In this document: positions 16,848-24,134 of the stretch, in pieces
Numbering within the stretch: position 1 is the first letter of the stretch
How the letters are laid out: every line of letters begins with the position of its first letter
Assembly: GCF_001647275.1 (NCBI RefSeq)
Contig: NZ_LRMM01000004.1
Span: 1-64,000 of the forward strand
Reading direction: 5' to 3'
DNA: 64,000 nucleotides
Source of the DNA: Rufibacter ruber
Lineage (GTDB): Bacteria > Bacteroidota > Bacteroidia > Cytophagales > Hymenobacteraceae
Notes under the pieces: model-generated
Seen by the model: only the letters and a program-made list of their open reading frames with translations
What the model was told of the DNA's origin: nothing
Database searches by the model: none
Program-made: the position numbers and the translations under genes

Positions 16848-17010
16848 AGCGCTTGTCTACAGTTTGACTTTGCAGGTGAAAGCCGGGGCAAAAGGTTCCT
16901 CTATCCCGTTTTTAGAGCCGCAAACGGCCCGCAGTAGGGCGAGGCAACCGCGAGGTCAGGTTCTTTGGGGCCCGCTTGCCAGTGCAAAAGAAGAATATTA
17001 AACATGCACT
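16848..17010 (+). repeat. family B (MITE-like) element, copy 2
   Basis: It runs from AGCGCTTGTCTACAG to TTAAACATGCACTCA. Internal blocks shared with other copies are GCAGGTGAAAGCCGGGGC, CTATCCCGTTTTTAGAGC, GGGCGAGGCAACCG and GAGGTCAGGTTCTTT. Confidence 0.8.
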
Positions 17011-17052
17011 CAGGCACCTGTAAATCTGGTGTCTCTGGAGGTGCTGTGTCTA

Positions 17053-17297
17053 TGCCTTTTTTGAAAGCTATGAAGAATTTACCAGACGCTTTTTTGCGCC
17101 ACTACTGCAAGGCGTACGCGAATTTCAAAGTGAAAGACTATGCCCAGGCAGAGCGGGAACTGCTCTTAGCCAAGGCGGCGGTTGGCAAAGGGGCCGGTGC
17201 GCCCCCCAATGGGTATAAGCCAGCTGCCAAAAGTAAAAGCGGGCAAGCAGCCTTTGCGCAGAAAAAGAGTCATAGAAGCAGCGGCAACCCTGTGTGA
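17053..17297 (+). CDS. hypothetical short protein, possible remnant
   Basis: An 81-residue reading frame from the Met at 17053 (MPFLKAMKNLPDAF). The segment AYANFKVKDYAQAERELLLA resembles one TPR-like helix pair. The rest is Lys/Ala/Gly-rich without a recognisable domain. An upstream in-frame Met would start inside the family B element. It directly precedes a damaged secreted-protein gene, so this may be part of the same decayed region rather than a working gene. Confidence 0.3.
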
Positions 17298-17306
17298 TTC
17301 AATGCC

Positions 17307-17589
17307 CTGAAACAACTTGTCCTGCTGTTGGCCCTGGCGGTGGTGGGCACCGCTGCCTTGGCACAGAAACCTGCCCCTGCCCCACCCGCAAAGAAGTCCA
17401 AAATGCCCAAGCGTTTGGCAAAAGCTGCCTGTACGGGATCTGCCAAAACAACTCATTCAGGAAGAGCTTGTCTCTGATGCCGCCCGCTGGAAAGCTGTTC
17501 CCAACAAAAAGATCAACCAGGCAAGCCTGAAACTGCTAGGCAAAACAGAACAAGCGCTAACCACCAGAAGGCAGGAGCTGCTACTATGA
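17307..17589 (+). pseudogene. remnant of a small secreted protein
   Basis: From 17307 one frame reads LKQLVLLLALAVVGTAALAQ then KPAPAPPAKKSKMPKRLAK. That is a typical signal peptide and Pro/Lys stretch, but the first codon is CTG. After about 17420 the plausible protein continues in another frame as LPVRDLPKQLIQEELVSDAA and on to LTTRRQELLL and a stop at 17589. A lost start codon plus a one-base frameshift fit a decayed gene of about 94 codons. The family is not recognised. Confidence 0.5.
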
Positions 17590-17607
17590 CAGAAGCTGTC
17601 AAATACT

Positions 17608-17655
17608 ATTCCTGTTTTGGGGCTGTTTTCAGGAAAACAGCCCCAAAGCAGGAAT
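17608..17655. repeat. family A palindrome
   Basis: ATTCCTGTTTTGGGGCTGTT ... AACAGCCCCAAAGCAGGAAT. The spacer is GGGG/CCCC with one mismatch in an outer half-site. It follows the decayed gene. Confidence 0.88.
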
Positions 17656-17704
17656 TCCCTGAGCACAATCCATTAAAAGAACTTCTGAACTTACCATTGC
17701 TACT

Positions 17705-19006
17705 ATGTTTTCCCTTAAAAGAAACCTCCTGCTGGGGGTATGCCTGCTCCTGTCCTGTGTGACCCAGGCCCAGCTGTCAAAGAAAGAGAAGCAGGAAGCC
17801 GTAGAGGCTGTCTGTAAAGTGCTGAAGGAAAACTACGTGTTCCCGGAGGTGGCGGCGCAGATGGAGCGGCAGGTGCGGCAACAGATGGCGAAGGGCCGCT
17901 ATGACACCATTGCCTCTGGTCAGGAATTTGCCTTTCAGCTCACTAGAGACTTGCGGCTGGTGTCTAAAGACCAGCATCTGGGGGTAAGCTATGCTCCGCT
18001 TCGGCCTGCGGCCGAAAAAAAAGGACAGGAGGGGCAGGGCTACGGGGCATGGCTTACTAGAACCTTGAAAGAGGGTAGCTACGGGGTAAAGAAAAAAGAG
18101 ATACTGCCCGGCAATATTGGCTACCTGAACCTGCCCATGTTCGGGCCGCTAGACAAGTGCGCTGACACCCTGATTGCCGCCATGCAGTTTGTAGCCCACA
18201 CAGATGCCCTGATCCTGGACCTGCGGGAATGCCGGGGCAGTTTAGATCCCAACACTATCCCGTTTCTGTGTGGCTACTTCTTCCCAGAGCCCGTGCATCT
18301 GCTGGATATCTATTACAGAAGCACCAACAGCACCCGCCAGTTCTGGACACCCGCGTGGGTGCCCGGCCCCCGGTACCTGGAGAAACCTCTTTACCTCTTA
18401 ACCAGTGGCCGTACTTTTTCAGGGGGCGAGGAGCTGGCCTATGACCTGCAGCATCTCAAGCGGGCCACCGTGGTGGGCGAGGTGACCAGGGGCGGTGCCA
18501 ATCCTGCTGAACTGGTGAGAGCCAATGCCCAGTTTGAGGTCACAGTGCCCAACAGCCGCTCTGTGAACCCTGTCACCCAAACCAACTGGGAGCAGGTGGG
18601 GGTAAAGCCAGACACCTTGGTGCCGTCTATCAGGGCTTTATACGCTGGTCAGTTGCTGGCTTTGCGCGCACTAGCTGCTGCCACCGCAGATGCGGCCAGG
18701 AAACAGGCGCTGCTGGCTCAAGGGCAGAGGCTGCGGGACAACCCACCCCAGCTGCGCATGGTCACCTTCAGCCTCGCAGGGTTTGCTGAGGCCAAAGAAG
18801 TGGCAGTGGCGGGCTCTTTCAACTCCTTCGCCAGAAAAAGCCTGCTCCTGAAAAGACAGGGTGACCGCTGGGTGGGGCAGGCACAGGTGGAGCCGGGTAA
18901 AATAAGCTACTCTTTTATTGTAGACGGAAAATGGATGAGGGACCCCGCCAACCCGGAGACCGTGCAGGAAAACGGCAATGTCAACTCCCTGCTGGTGGTT
19001 AAGTGA
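17705..19006 (+). CDS. secreted S41-family peptidase with C-terminal glycogen-binding-like domain
   Basis: A 433-residue secreted protein. After the signal peptide (LLLGVCLLLSCVTQAQ) comes an S41 N-terminal helical region (KEKQEAVEAVCKVLKENYVF). The peptidase core follows, including NIGYLNLPMF, ALILDLRECRGS and LLTSGRTFSGGEELAYDL near residue 240, where Ser before GGE is the expected nucleophile. No PDZ domain is evident, as in IRBP-type members. From about residue 350 the sequence VTFSLAGFAEAKEVAVAGSF, then WVGQAQVEPGKISYSFIVDG, matches the early-set AMPK/CBM48 fold. That is an unusual partner for S41. A family B element starts inside the stop codon. Confidence 0.87.
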   Translation: MFSLKRNLLLGVCLLLSCVTQAQLSKKEKQEAVEAVCKVLKENYVFPEVAAQMERQVRQQMAKGRYDTIASGQEFAFQLTRDLRLVSKDQHLGVSYAPLRPAAEKKGQEGQGYGAWLTRTLKEGSYGVKKKEILPGNIGYLNLPMFGPLDKCADTLIAAMQFVAHTDALILDLRECRGSLDPNTIPFLCGYFFPEPVHLLDIYYRSTNSTRQFWTPAWVPGPRYLEKPLYLLTSGRTFSGGEELAYDLQHLKRATVVGEVTRGGANPAELVRANAQFEVTVPNSRSVNPVTQTNWEQVGVKPDTLVPSIRALYAGQLLALRALAAATADAARKQALLAQGQRLRDNPPQLRMVTFSLAGFAEAKEVAVAGSFNSFARKSLLLKRQGDRWVGQAQVEPGKISYSFIVDGKWMRDPANPETVQENGNVNSLLVVK

Positions 19007-19170
19007 GCGCTTGTTAACACGTTGCTTTTGCAGGCGAAAACCGGGGTTGCAAGGTGCTTCTCTCCCCTTTTCAGAGCCGCAAACGCCCCGCTATGGGGCG
19101 GGGCAACCGGCTTGTCAGGTTCTTTTGAGGCCTGTTTGCAGCGCAAAAGACAAATGGGGAAAGGCTCTAA
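19005..19170 (+). repeat. family B (MITE-like) element, copy 3
   Basis: GAGCGCTTGTTAACACGTTG to GGAAAGGCTCTAA. Its first bases overlap the TGA stop of the S41 peptidase gene. Internal blocks are GCAGGCGAAAACCGGGG, CAGGTTCTTTTGAGGCC and TTTGCAGCGCAAAAGACAAA. Confidence 0.82.
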
Positions 19171-19203
19171 AAAATCTTGCGCAGGCGGGCACCGCCGGGC
19201 TTT

Positions 19204-19242
19204 CTGTTTTGGGCCTCTTTTCAAGAAAACGGCCAGGAAACG
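19204..19242. repeat. family A palindrome, decayed
   Basis: CTGTTTTGGGCCTCTTTTC, AA, GAAAACGGCCAGGAAACG. It is recognisable with several mismatches. Confidence 0.6.
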
Positions 19243-19267
19243 CGCGCGGGCAATGCAGCGAAACCCG

Positions 19268-19275
19268 TACCTTTG
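19268..19275 (+). promoter_or_regulatory. candidate -7 box
   Basis: TACCTTTG followed by CGG, a full TAnnTTTG match, lies 21 bp before the ATG at 19297. No -33 TTG at the expected distance. Confidence 0.4.
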
Positions 19276-19296
19276 CGGCAGTTTTACAAAGCACCT

Positions 19297-19821
19297 ATGA
19301 GCGAGAAGATTTTTCAGGAGTTGCAGCACCTGCCGGGGCTGCCGTTAACCAAGGCTACCCGGCTGGGGCATGTGCAGTTCTTCCATTTTGGGAAGGCGCA
19401 GGTGACCAATGCCTACGGGTTGATCCTGGATGTGGGCGCCTGGACCCTGGAAGTGGCCTGTTACTGGCAACTGGAGCAGCCCGGCGAGACGGGTATCCAG
19501 TTTCACGAGGTGGAACTGCCGCGTGATGCCCGGGCCCTGGCAGATCCCGCCTTTGACCCGCAGGTACCCGGCAGCAACCTGCGCGACCGTAAACTGCAGG
19601 AGCTGGTGCGGCAGCCGTCTGAGCAGTTGCGGGTGCAGCAGGTTACCGTTTCCCCTGACGGCGAGTTGACGATTGCGCTGGGCGGAAACCAGGGGCTCCT
19701 CGTTTCACCCGCCAAAGGGGTGCTGGAGGAGGCTGGCCATTTCTGGCGGCTGTTCAGCAACACCGGTGACCGGCAGGCGGTGGCGTTTGGGCGCGCGGGA
19801 GTAGAGAGAAGCCAAGGGTAA
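19297..19821 (+). CDS. hypothetical protein
   Basis: A 174-residue protein without a signal peptide or membrane segment, starting MSEKIFQELQHLPGLPLTKA. The ATG at 19297 is chosen because a TACCTTTG box lies 21 bp upstream and because the longer reading crosses a palindrome. Middle segments (YGLILDVGAWTLEVACYW, TGIQFHEVELPRDARALADP, VQQVTVSPDGELTIALGG) suggest a mixed alpha-beta fold. I do not recognise the family. It stands alone between repeats, with a family A palindrome after its stop. Confidence 0.65.
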   Translation: MSEKIFQELQHLPGLPLTKATRLGHVQFFHFGKAQVTNAYGLILDVGAWTLEVACYWQLEQPGETGIQFHEVELPRDARALADPAFDPQVPGSNLRDRKLQELVRQPSEQLRVQQVTVSPDGELTIALGGNQGLLVSPAKGVLEEAGHFWRLFSNTGDRQAVAFGRAGVERSQG

Positions 19822-19844
19822 AGAAGTGACGGCCTTCCCTGTTT

Positions 19845-19884
19845 CTGTTTTCGGCCTGTTTTTCAAAAAGTAGGCCTAAAACAG
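19845..19884. repeat. family A palindrome
   Basis: CTGTTTTCGGCCTGTTTTT, C, AAAAAGTAGGCCTAAAACAG. Outer half-sites are perfect, with one spacer mismatch and a damaged inner half-site. Confidence 0.8.
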
Positions 19885-20025
19885 CTGCGGGCGGCACATG
19901 CCCTGCGCCCTGGTGAAGCCGGTATGCTAGCAAAAATTTACCTCTGGGGGAACAGGGCAGGCAACCTTTGCCAGAAACCTGCATCTATAGGAGAAAGAAC
20001 AGAACTACCTCTAACCCAAACTCCC

Positions 20026-20730
20026 ATGAAAAAGTCATTCCCCTTGCTGCTGCTGGTAGCGTTGATGAGCCTGCTGCAGGTTGCCCAGGCGCAGACCGTG
20101 AACGGAAACGGTAAAATCCAGACCCAGACCCGCTCAGTGGGCTCCTTTACCGGGCTGGCCGTGAGCGGTGGCTTTGAGATTGTGCTCACCCAGGGTGCTA
20201 CTGAAAGCCTTAAACTGGAAGCCGATGAAAACATTCTCCCCTTGATTGAGACCGAGGTGGAAAATGGCGTGCTCACCATCAGGACCAAGGCTAACCGGGT
20301 GCGCAATGCCAAGAAACTGAAAGCGTACGTGACCGTGCAGAACCTTAAAAGCCTGGAACTGGCCGGAGGCATCAAGCTAACCTCTACCAACACCATCACC
20401 GGCTCTGCCCTGAGAATGGAGATGGCGGGCGGTATCAACGTAGAGATGGCCCTGCAGGTGAAAGAGCTGCAGGCAGACGTGGCGGGTGGCACCAGTGTTA
20501 CCCTCAGCGGCCGCGCCGACAAGGTAGACCTGGATATGGCCGGCGCCTCCAGCCTGAAAGCCGCAGACTTAAAGACGAATTATTTTTCCATTGACGCCGC
20601 CGGGGTCAGCCATGCCGAGGTAAATGTTGCCAAAGAGCTGAACGTAGACGGCGCGGGTATTGTGAGTGTAGATTACAAAGGCTCCCCTAAGGTGAAGCAT
20701 ACAGGCATGGGCAAAGTAAGACCCATGTAA
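20026..20730 (+). CDS. head-GIN domain (DUF2807) secreted protein
   Basis: A 234-residue secreted protein: MKKSFPLLLLVALMSLLQVA is the signal peptide, ending AQA. The mature chain is built of short repeated strands (FTGLAVSGGFEIVLTQG, LKAYVTVQNLKSLELAGG, LRMEMAGGINVEM, LQADVAGGTSVTLSG, VDLDMAGASSLKAADL). This is the beta-helix pattern of the DUF2807 head-GIN, or putative autotransporter adhesin, family, common in Bacteroidota. The length is typical. No catalytic site is known. The start at MKKSF is chosen because the upstream in-frame Met would place 34 residues before the signal peptide. A strong hairpin follows. Confidence 0.88.
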   Translation: MKKSFPLLLLVALMSLLQVAQAQTVNGNGKIQTQTRSVGSFTGLAVSGGFEIVLTQGATESLKLEADENILPLIETEVENGVLTIRTKANRVRNAKKLKAYVTVQNLKSLELAGGIKLTSTNTITGSALRMEMAGGINVEMALQVKELQADVAGGTSVTLSGRADKVDLDMAGASSLKAADLKTNYFSIDAAGVSHAEVNVAKELNVDGAGIVSVDYKGSPKVKHTGMGKVRPM

Positions 20731-20749
20731 GTTTTTTTGTTTTAGCAGG

Positions 20750-20793
20750 TGATAAGCGCCCGGGCAGATTCTCTTCTGCCCGGGCGCTTTCTG
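20750..20793 (+). terminator. terminator of the head-GIN gene
   Basis: GCGCCCGGGCAGA, loop TTCTC, TTCTGCCCGGGCGC then TTTCTG. Very stable stem with a short T run. Confidence 0.8.
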
Positions 20794-20884
20794 TATGGAG
20801 AAGGGTGTTTCTGGGGCCAGGCAAAAAAGGACACCGCCCGCACAGGCTGAAAAGAGCCCGCGGCCAATGTGAATTTGCCTTGGT

Positions 20885-21010
20885 GCTGTAGAGGGCCAGA
20901 ACCTACCTTCCCGCTTTTACCGCCCTGGCCACGCCGCTATTAAGCTAACGGCTATGTAAAGCCTCGCGCTGAGGCTCCTCGCTTCCAAACCCAACGGTAA
21001 ACAGGCTCCA
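20885..21010 (+). repeat. possible decayed family B element
   Basis: It ends with GGTAAACAGGCTCCAGG, like the right end of family B copies, and holds several short inverted motifs (GAAGC/GCTTC-like, GCCTCGCGCTGAGGC). The rest of 20794-21192 shows no ORF. Confidence 0.35.
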
Positions 21011-21192
21011 GGTTGCTGCCATTCTGGAAAGGGGAGACCGCAGCAGTGAGGGACTTCAGGAGCTGAAGGAATACCTGCTTAGAAGCCCGGCTCCTGGGAG
21101 CTTTGGGAAAGCCTGGGTATTGTTTTTTCGTTTATGCCAGAAGAGGCGGGAGAGAACCATTTCAGACACTGTCAGAGACAGAAGAACACGGG

Positions 21193-21237
21193 AGCCTGTT
21201 TTTGCCTGTTTTCAGAAAAACAGGCCAAAAACAGGCT
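21193..21237. repeat. family A palindrome
   Basis: AGCCTGTTTTTGCCTGTTTT, CAGA, AAAACAGGCCAAAAACAGG and CT. The left arm is one G short. It lies 19 bp past the rlpA stop codon. Confidence 0.85.
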
Positions 21238-21256
21238 GGTGCCTTACGCGGCGGGC

Positions 21257-21670
21257 TTACTTTTTCACGGGCTTCAGTACTTTCATCTGAACCGGGGCCA
21301 CCCCGCTCTTCACCAGATCCAGCTTGCGCGCCGCAGACATAGAAAGGTCTAAGATGCGGCCAGAGACAAACGGCCCCCGGTCTGTGATGCGCACTTTCAC
21401 AGATTTGCCGGTGGTGGGGTTGGTTACTTTCACTTTAGTGCCAAACGGAAGCTTTTTATGGGCGGCCGTGCGTTTGCCGGGGCGGTAGCGCTGCCCGTTG
21501 GCCATCTTGTTGCCCGCAAGCTTGTTGGAGTAATAAGACGCTTTGCCGCTTTCTGTATAGCCTTTCTGGCCAAACCCGGGCTTGCCAGAGGAGCAGCCTG
21601 TGGTGAACAGAACGGCAAAAGAGAACAGCAGGGGCAGCAGGTGCCTAAAAGCAGGTGTGAAATCACGCAT
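21257..21670 (-). CDS. rlpA: RlpA-like septal-ring lytic transglycosylase lipoprotein
   Basis: A protein of about 137 residues with a lipobox (FAVLFTTGC). The body matches the double-psi beta-barrel of RlpA: GKASYYSNKLAGNKMANGQR, RTAAHKKLPFGTKVKVTNP, VKVRITDRGPFVSGRILDLS and AARKLDLVKSGVAPV. The RGPF and DLS motifs contain the conserved Asp and the substrate groove. RlpA-type enzymes cut naked glycan strands at the septum or act in envelope maintenance. No SPOR domain follows, which is common in short family members. It overlaps the end of the hydrolase gene by a few bases, so the two are probably co-transcribed. Confidence 0.9.
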   Translation of the reverse strand: MRDFTPAFRHLLPLLFSFAVLFTTGCSSGKPGFGQKGYTESGKASYYSNKLAGNKMANGQRYRPGKRTAAHKKLPFGTKVKVTNPTTGKSVKVRITDRGPFVSGRILDLSMSAARKLDLVKSGVAPVQMKVLKPVKK

Positions 21671-22361
21671 AAGCAAAATACTGGTTCAGGGCCTGCGCCA
21701 GCAGGGGCAGGGATACTTGTTCTAACGGATGCCGGGTGTCTGGTAGTACCTGTAGCTGGGCGCTGGGCAGGCTTCGGTACGCGGCAACCGTCTCTTCTAC
21801 GGTCACCATCTGGTCGCGGTCGCCCACGGCCACGCGTACCGGCACCTGTATCTGGCCTAATTTTTCTGAGGTGAGCAGCGGCTGCTGGCCAAGGGCCCGC
21901 ATCATGTCTGCCGTCTGGTGCAGCAGCTGGGCCCAGTCTTGCGGGGCGTGGCGCTGTTGCAGCGTCTGGGCAAAGGCGGGTACCTTTTTTTGAATGGCCT
22001 CCGGCCGAAGGCGTGCCGTCTCATGTGCGGCGGTTTCAGGGGACCAGGCAAACTTGGTGGCCAGCGTAAAGATCTTCCGGAACCGCTGGGGCTGCTGCCT
22101 GGCCGCTTCTAGTGCCACATAGCCGCCCATGCTGTAGCCAAACACCTGCACCGGCCCTAGCTGCCGGGCCGCCAGCCACTCCAACAGCTGCTGCACAAAA
22201 GATTCCATCCTGAACGGCTGGTCAGAAAAAGGTTCTCCGCCGTGGCCTGCCAAATTAAAGGAATACACCGGCAGGGCGGCGGGCAGCAACGGGAGCAGGG
22301 GCTTGAACTGGCTGTCGGCGCCCAGCGCGCCGTGCAGTAGTAGAAGTGGGGTCATGGCCAA
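21663..22361 (-). CDS. alpha/beta-fold hydrolase
   Basis: A 232-residue cytoplasmic alpha/beta hydrolase. LLLLHGALGADSQFKPL holds the oxyanion HG motif. VFGYSMGGYVALE near residue 95 is the nucleophile elbow with Ser. VAVGDRDQMVTVEE near 190 provides the acid Asp, and LPDTRHPLEQV the catalytic His. All triad positions are present. The closest general type is the MhpC/BioH-like esterases, but the substrate is not evident. It is the first gene of a probable two-gene unit with rlpA, whose start overlaps its stop. A perfect family A palindrome lies upstream. Confidence 0.87.
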   Translation of the reverse strand: MAMTPLLLLHGALGADSQFKPLLPLLPAALPVYSFNLAGHGGEPFSDQPFRMESFVQQLLEWLAARQLGPVQVFGYSMGGYVALEAARQQPQRFRKIFTLATKFAWSPETAAHETARLRPEAIQKKVPAFAQTLQQRHAPQDWAQLLHQTADMMRALGQQPLLTSEKLGQIQVPVRVAVGDRDQMVTVEETVAAYRSLPSAQLQVLPDTRHPLEQVSLPLLAQALNQYFAYA

Positions 22362-22391
22362 AGATAACCTTTCAGGTGAGGTGGGGCAACT

Positions 22392-22433
22392 TCTGTTTTG
22401 GGGCTGTTTTCAGCAAAACAGCCCCAAAACAGA
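22392..22433. repeat. family A palindrome, perfect
   Basis: TCTGTTTTGGGGCTGTTTT, loop CAGC, AAAACAGCCCCAAAACAGA. The spacer is GGGG/CCCC. It lies between the hydrolase start and the acetyltransferase stop. Confidence 0.93.
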
Positions 22434-22467
22434 CGGCTGTGCCTGCCGGGCTAAGAGGCGGTGCGGT

Positions 22468-22926
22468 TTACTTTTTAAGGCGCTTCAGAAAATGGAAGCC
22501 TTTGATGGCAAAGCCTTCGCGCAGGTAAAACTTATGGGCGGCATTGTTCACCACGTAGGCGTCTAGCATCATGGTTTCACAGCCCTGGCGCCCGGCTTCA
22601 GAGGTGAGCCAGTCCAGCAGGAGCTTGCCCACGCCCTGGGAACGGTACTGCTCATCTACCACAAAGTTGTCTACCTCCAGGTATTTCCCGCTATACAGCT
22701 TGGTGCCAATCCAGTAACCGGAGAGGCCAATGCACATTTCGCGGTCAAAGACACCTACCATCTGGTAGTTGTTGGGCAGCATCTGGTGCAGCAGCTGCTC
22801 ATAGCGCGAAAACTCCATCTGCGGGTTCAGGTGCTGAATGAGCCGGTGCTGCTGCAGCATTTCAGGGAGTTGGGTAATAGGCCTGATGTGGAAGGAAGGA
22901 ATCATGGTCTCAAAAGTGGTGGTCAC
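22468..22926 (-). CDS. GNAT-family N-acetyltransferase
   Basis: A 152-residue GNAT acetyltransferase. FHIRPITQLPEMLQ is the usual first strand. KYLEVDNFVVDEQYRSQGVG near residue 82 gives motif A, where RSQGVGKLLLDWL binds the pyrophosphate of acetyl-CoA. ETMMLDAYVVNNAAHKFYLR (motif B) is followed by EGFAIKGFHFLKR. Length and layout match single-domain GNATs. The acceptor is unknown. It seems to be transcribed alone. Confidence 0.9.
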   Translation of the reverse strand: MTTTFETMIPSFHIRPITQLPEMLQQHRLIQHLNPQMEFSRYEQLLHQMLPNNYQMVGVFDREMCIGLSGYWIGTKLYSGKYLEVDNFVVDEQYRSQGVGKLLLDWLTSEAGRQGCETMMLDAYVVNNAAHKFYLREGFAIKGFHFLKRLKK

Positions 22927-23030
22927 AAATGTAGAAAGACAGGAAAAGAAACCAGCATTTAAAGAACTGTTAAGAATGTGTTATAGAATCACGGCATAGG
23001 TTAAATATTTGTTAATCAACGGAGTAGGTG

Positions 23031-23061
23031 TTGCAGGGGCTTTGGCGGCCTTCTACCTTTG
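23031..23061 (+). promoter_or_regulatory. Bacteroidota-type promoter
   Basis: TTG (23031-23033), exactly 20 bp, then TACCTTTG (23054-23061), a full -33/-7 match. It points at the 26-codon frame starting 10 bp later. Confidence 0.6.
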
Positions 23062-23071
23062 CCCTGACTTT

Positions 23072-23152
23072 ATGAAACCAAGAGGGCAAAAGAACCGCCA
23101 GCAAAGCCGGCGGGGCAGCTGCAAAACGGCTCCGGTGTCCGGATCTGAATAG
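23072..23152 (+). CDS. candidate 26-residue basic peptide
   Basis: ATG at 23072 opens MKPRGQKNRQQSRRGSCKTA and PVSGSE before a TAG at 23150-23152. It starts 10 bp after a full-match promoter box, so the transcript would be nearly leaderless. The peptide is strongly basic. It may be a real small protein, a leader, or chance. Nothing else is recognised in 22927-23562. Confidence 0.3.
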   Translation: MKPRGQKNRQQSRRGSCKTAPVSGSE

Positions 23153-23562
23153 TTGGTGTTCATAAGCGGGCAGTTGGGTGAGAATAGTTGTCTTGTAAGT
23201 GATTGTAAATTAGCTGTTTGCAAGTTTGGCATAGGTGTTGCCATAGTAGAGCTGCAGAGACGGAAGCCGCTTAACGCTGAGAGGGAAAATGCAAAGAAGC
23301 GGCTTGTGAAACAGAGAAGGTTGGGCGGGAGGAAAGGAAGTTGAAAATATTTTTAAAATTTTAAAAACCTGAAGCAACCATCTTCCAGAATCTGCATCTA
23401 TAAAGTTGTAAGCAATTAAGGAGCAATAGTTTAGTAAAAAGAATGGCAGAGATTCTGCCCCTGCCCCCTATGCTCTTTCCTGAGCGGGAGTGTGGGAATA
23501 ATGAAAAGAAACTACTTCAAAATAATATAAACATTCACCACTTTAAAACCCCATTTAAAATT

Positions 23563-23877
23563 ATGAAACGTATTATCCTTCTTTCCGCCGTTTTCCTGAT
23601 GCAAGTATTTGTTGTATTTGCCCAAGAGCCCACTTCACATGTGAACAGCAAAAAGGTACGCATGTTCCGCCAACCCACCTTGGGCACCGAGGTGATGCGG
23701 GTGCTGACCCCAGAAGACCAGATCACTGTTGTGAGACAGGTTAATACCGAGTGGTCCCTGGTTCAGATTGACGGCGAAGGCGGCTATGTGCTGAATTCTT
23801 ACCTGAAAGAAAGAAAAGGCAAAAAAGCCACCGCTGTGAAAGCCGCCCGTACGGCCCCCAGTGCCGCTAATTTCTAA
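23563..23877 (+). CDS. secreted SH3-like domain protein
   Basis: A 104-residue secreted protein. MKRIILLSAVFLMQVFVVFA is the signal peptide. The mature part holds one bacterial SH3-like domain: SKKVRMFRQPTLGTEVMRVL, then EDQITVVRQVNTEWSLVQID and GEGGYVLNSYLKE, with the Trp and the GYV motif typical of such folds. A basic tail (RKGKKATAVKAARTAP) follows. Such domains bind cell-wall peptides or act as ligand-binding modules. The start at MKRII is chosen because the longer reading has 40 residues before the signal peptide. No partner gene is adjacent. Confidence 0.82.
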   Translation: MKRIILLSAVFLMQVFVVFAQEPTSHVNSKKVRMFRQPTLGTEVMRVLTPEDQITVVRQVNTEWSLVQIDGEGGYVLNSYLKERKGKKATAVKAARTAPSAANF

Positions 23878-23901
23878 GAACCGCATGTTGAAATCTGGGT
23901 T

Positions 23902-24055
23902 TTACGCTGCAAAACGCCCTGAAAAGAACCTGTGTTCACCCTTTTCTGGCCCCGTAGTGCTGCTGCGTTGCTCCAAAAGTGCTTCCGCAGAACCTTTTTC
24001 TGGTGCTTTTAGGCCGTAAAATCAAAATTCAAACATGCTTTAAGCGCCCTGCTGC
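23902..24055 (-). repeat. decayed family B element, reverse orientation
   Basis: Contains TGAAAAGAACCTG and ends TTCAAACATGCTTTAAGCG, matching blocks and end sequence of the reverse-oriented copy at 31082. Confidence 0.45.
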
Positions 24056-24072
24056 AAAAGAAGTAAAACATG

Positions 24073-24117
24073 AAAAAGCAAGAAGGCCTGCTGTACAGCA
24101 GGCCTTCTTGCTTTTTT
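24073..24117. terminator. bidirectional terminator
   Basis: AAAAAGCAAGAAGGCCTGCT, GTAC centre, AGCAGGCCTTCTTGCTTTTT. Perfect stem with A and T flanks, between two convergent genes. Confidence 0.92.
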
Positions 24118-24134
24118 AGCAACAGCGCAGGTTT

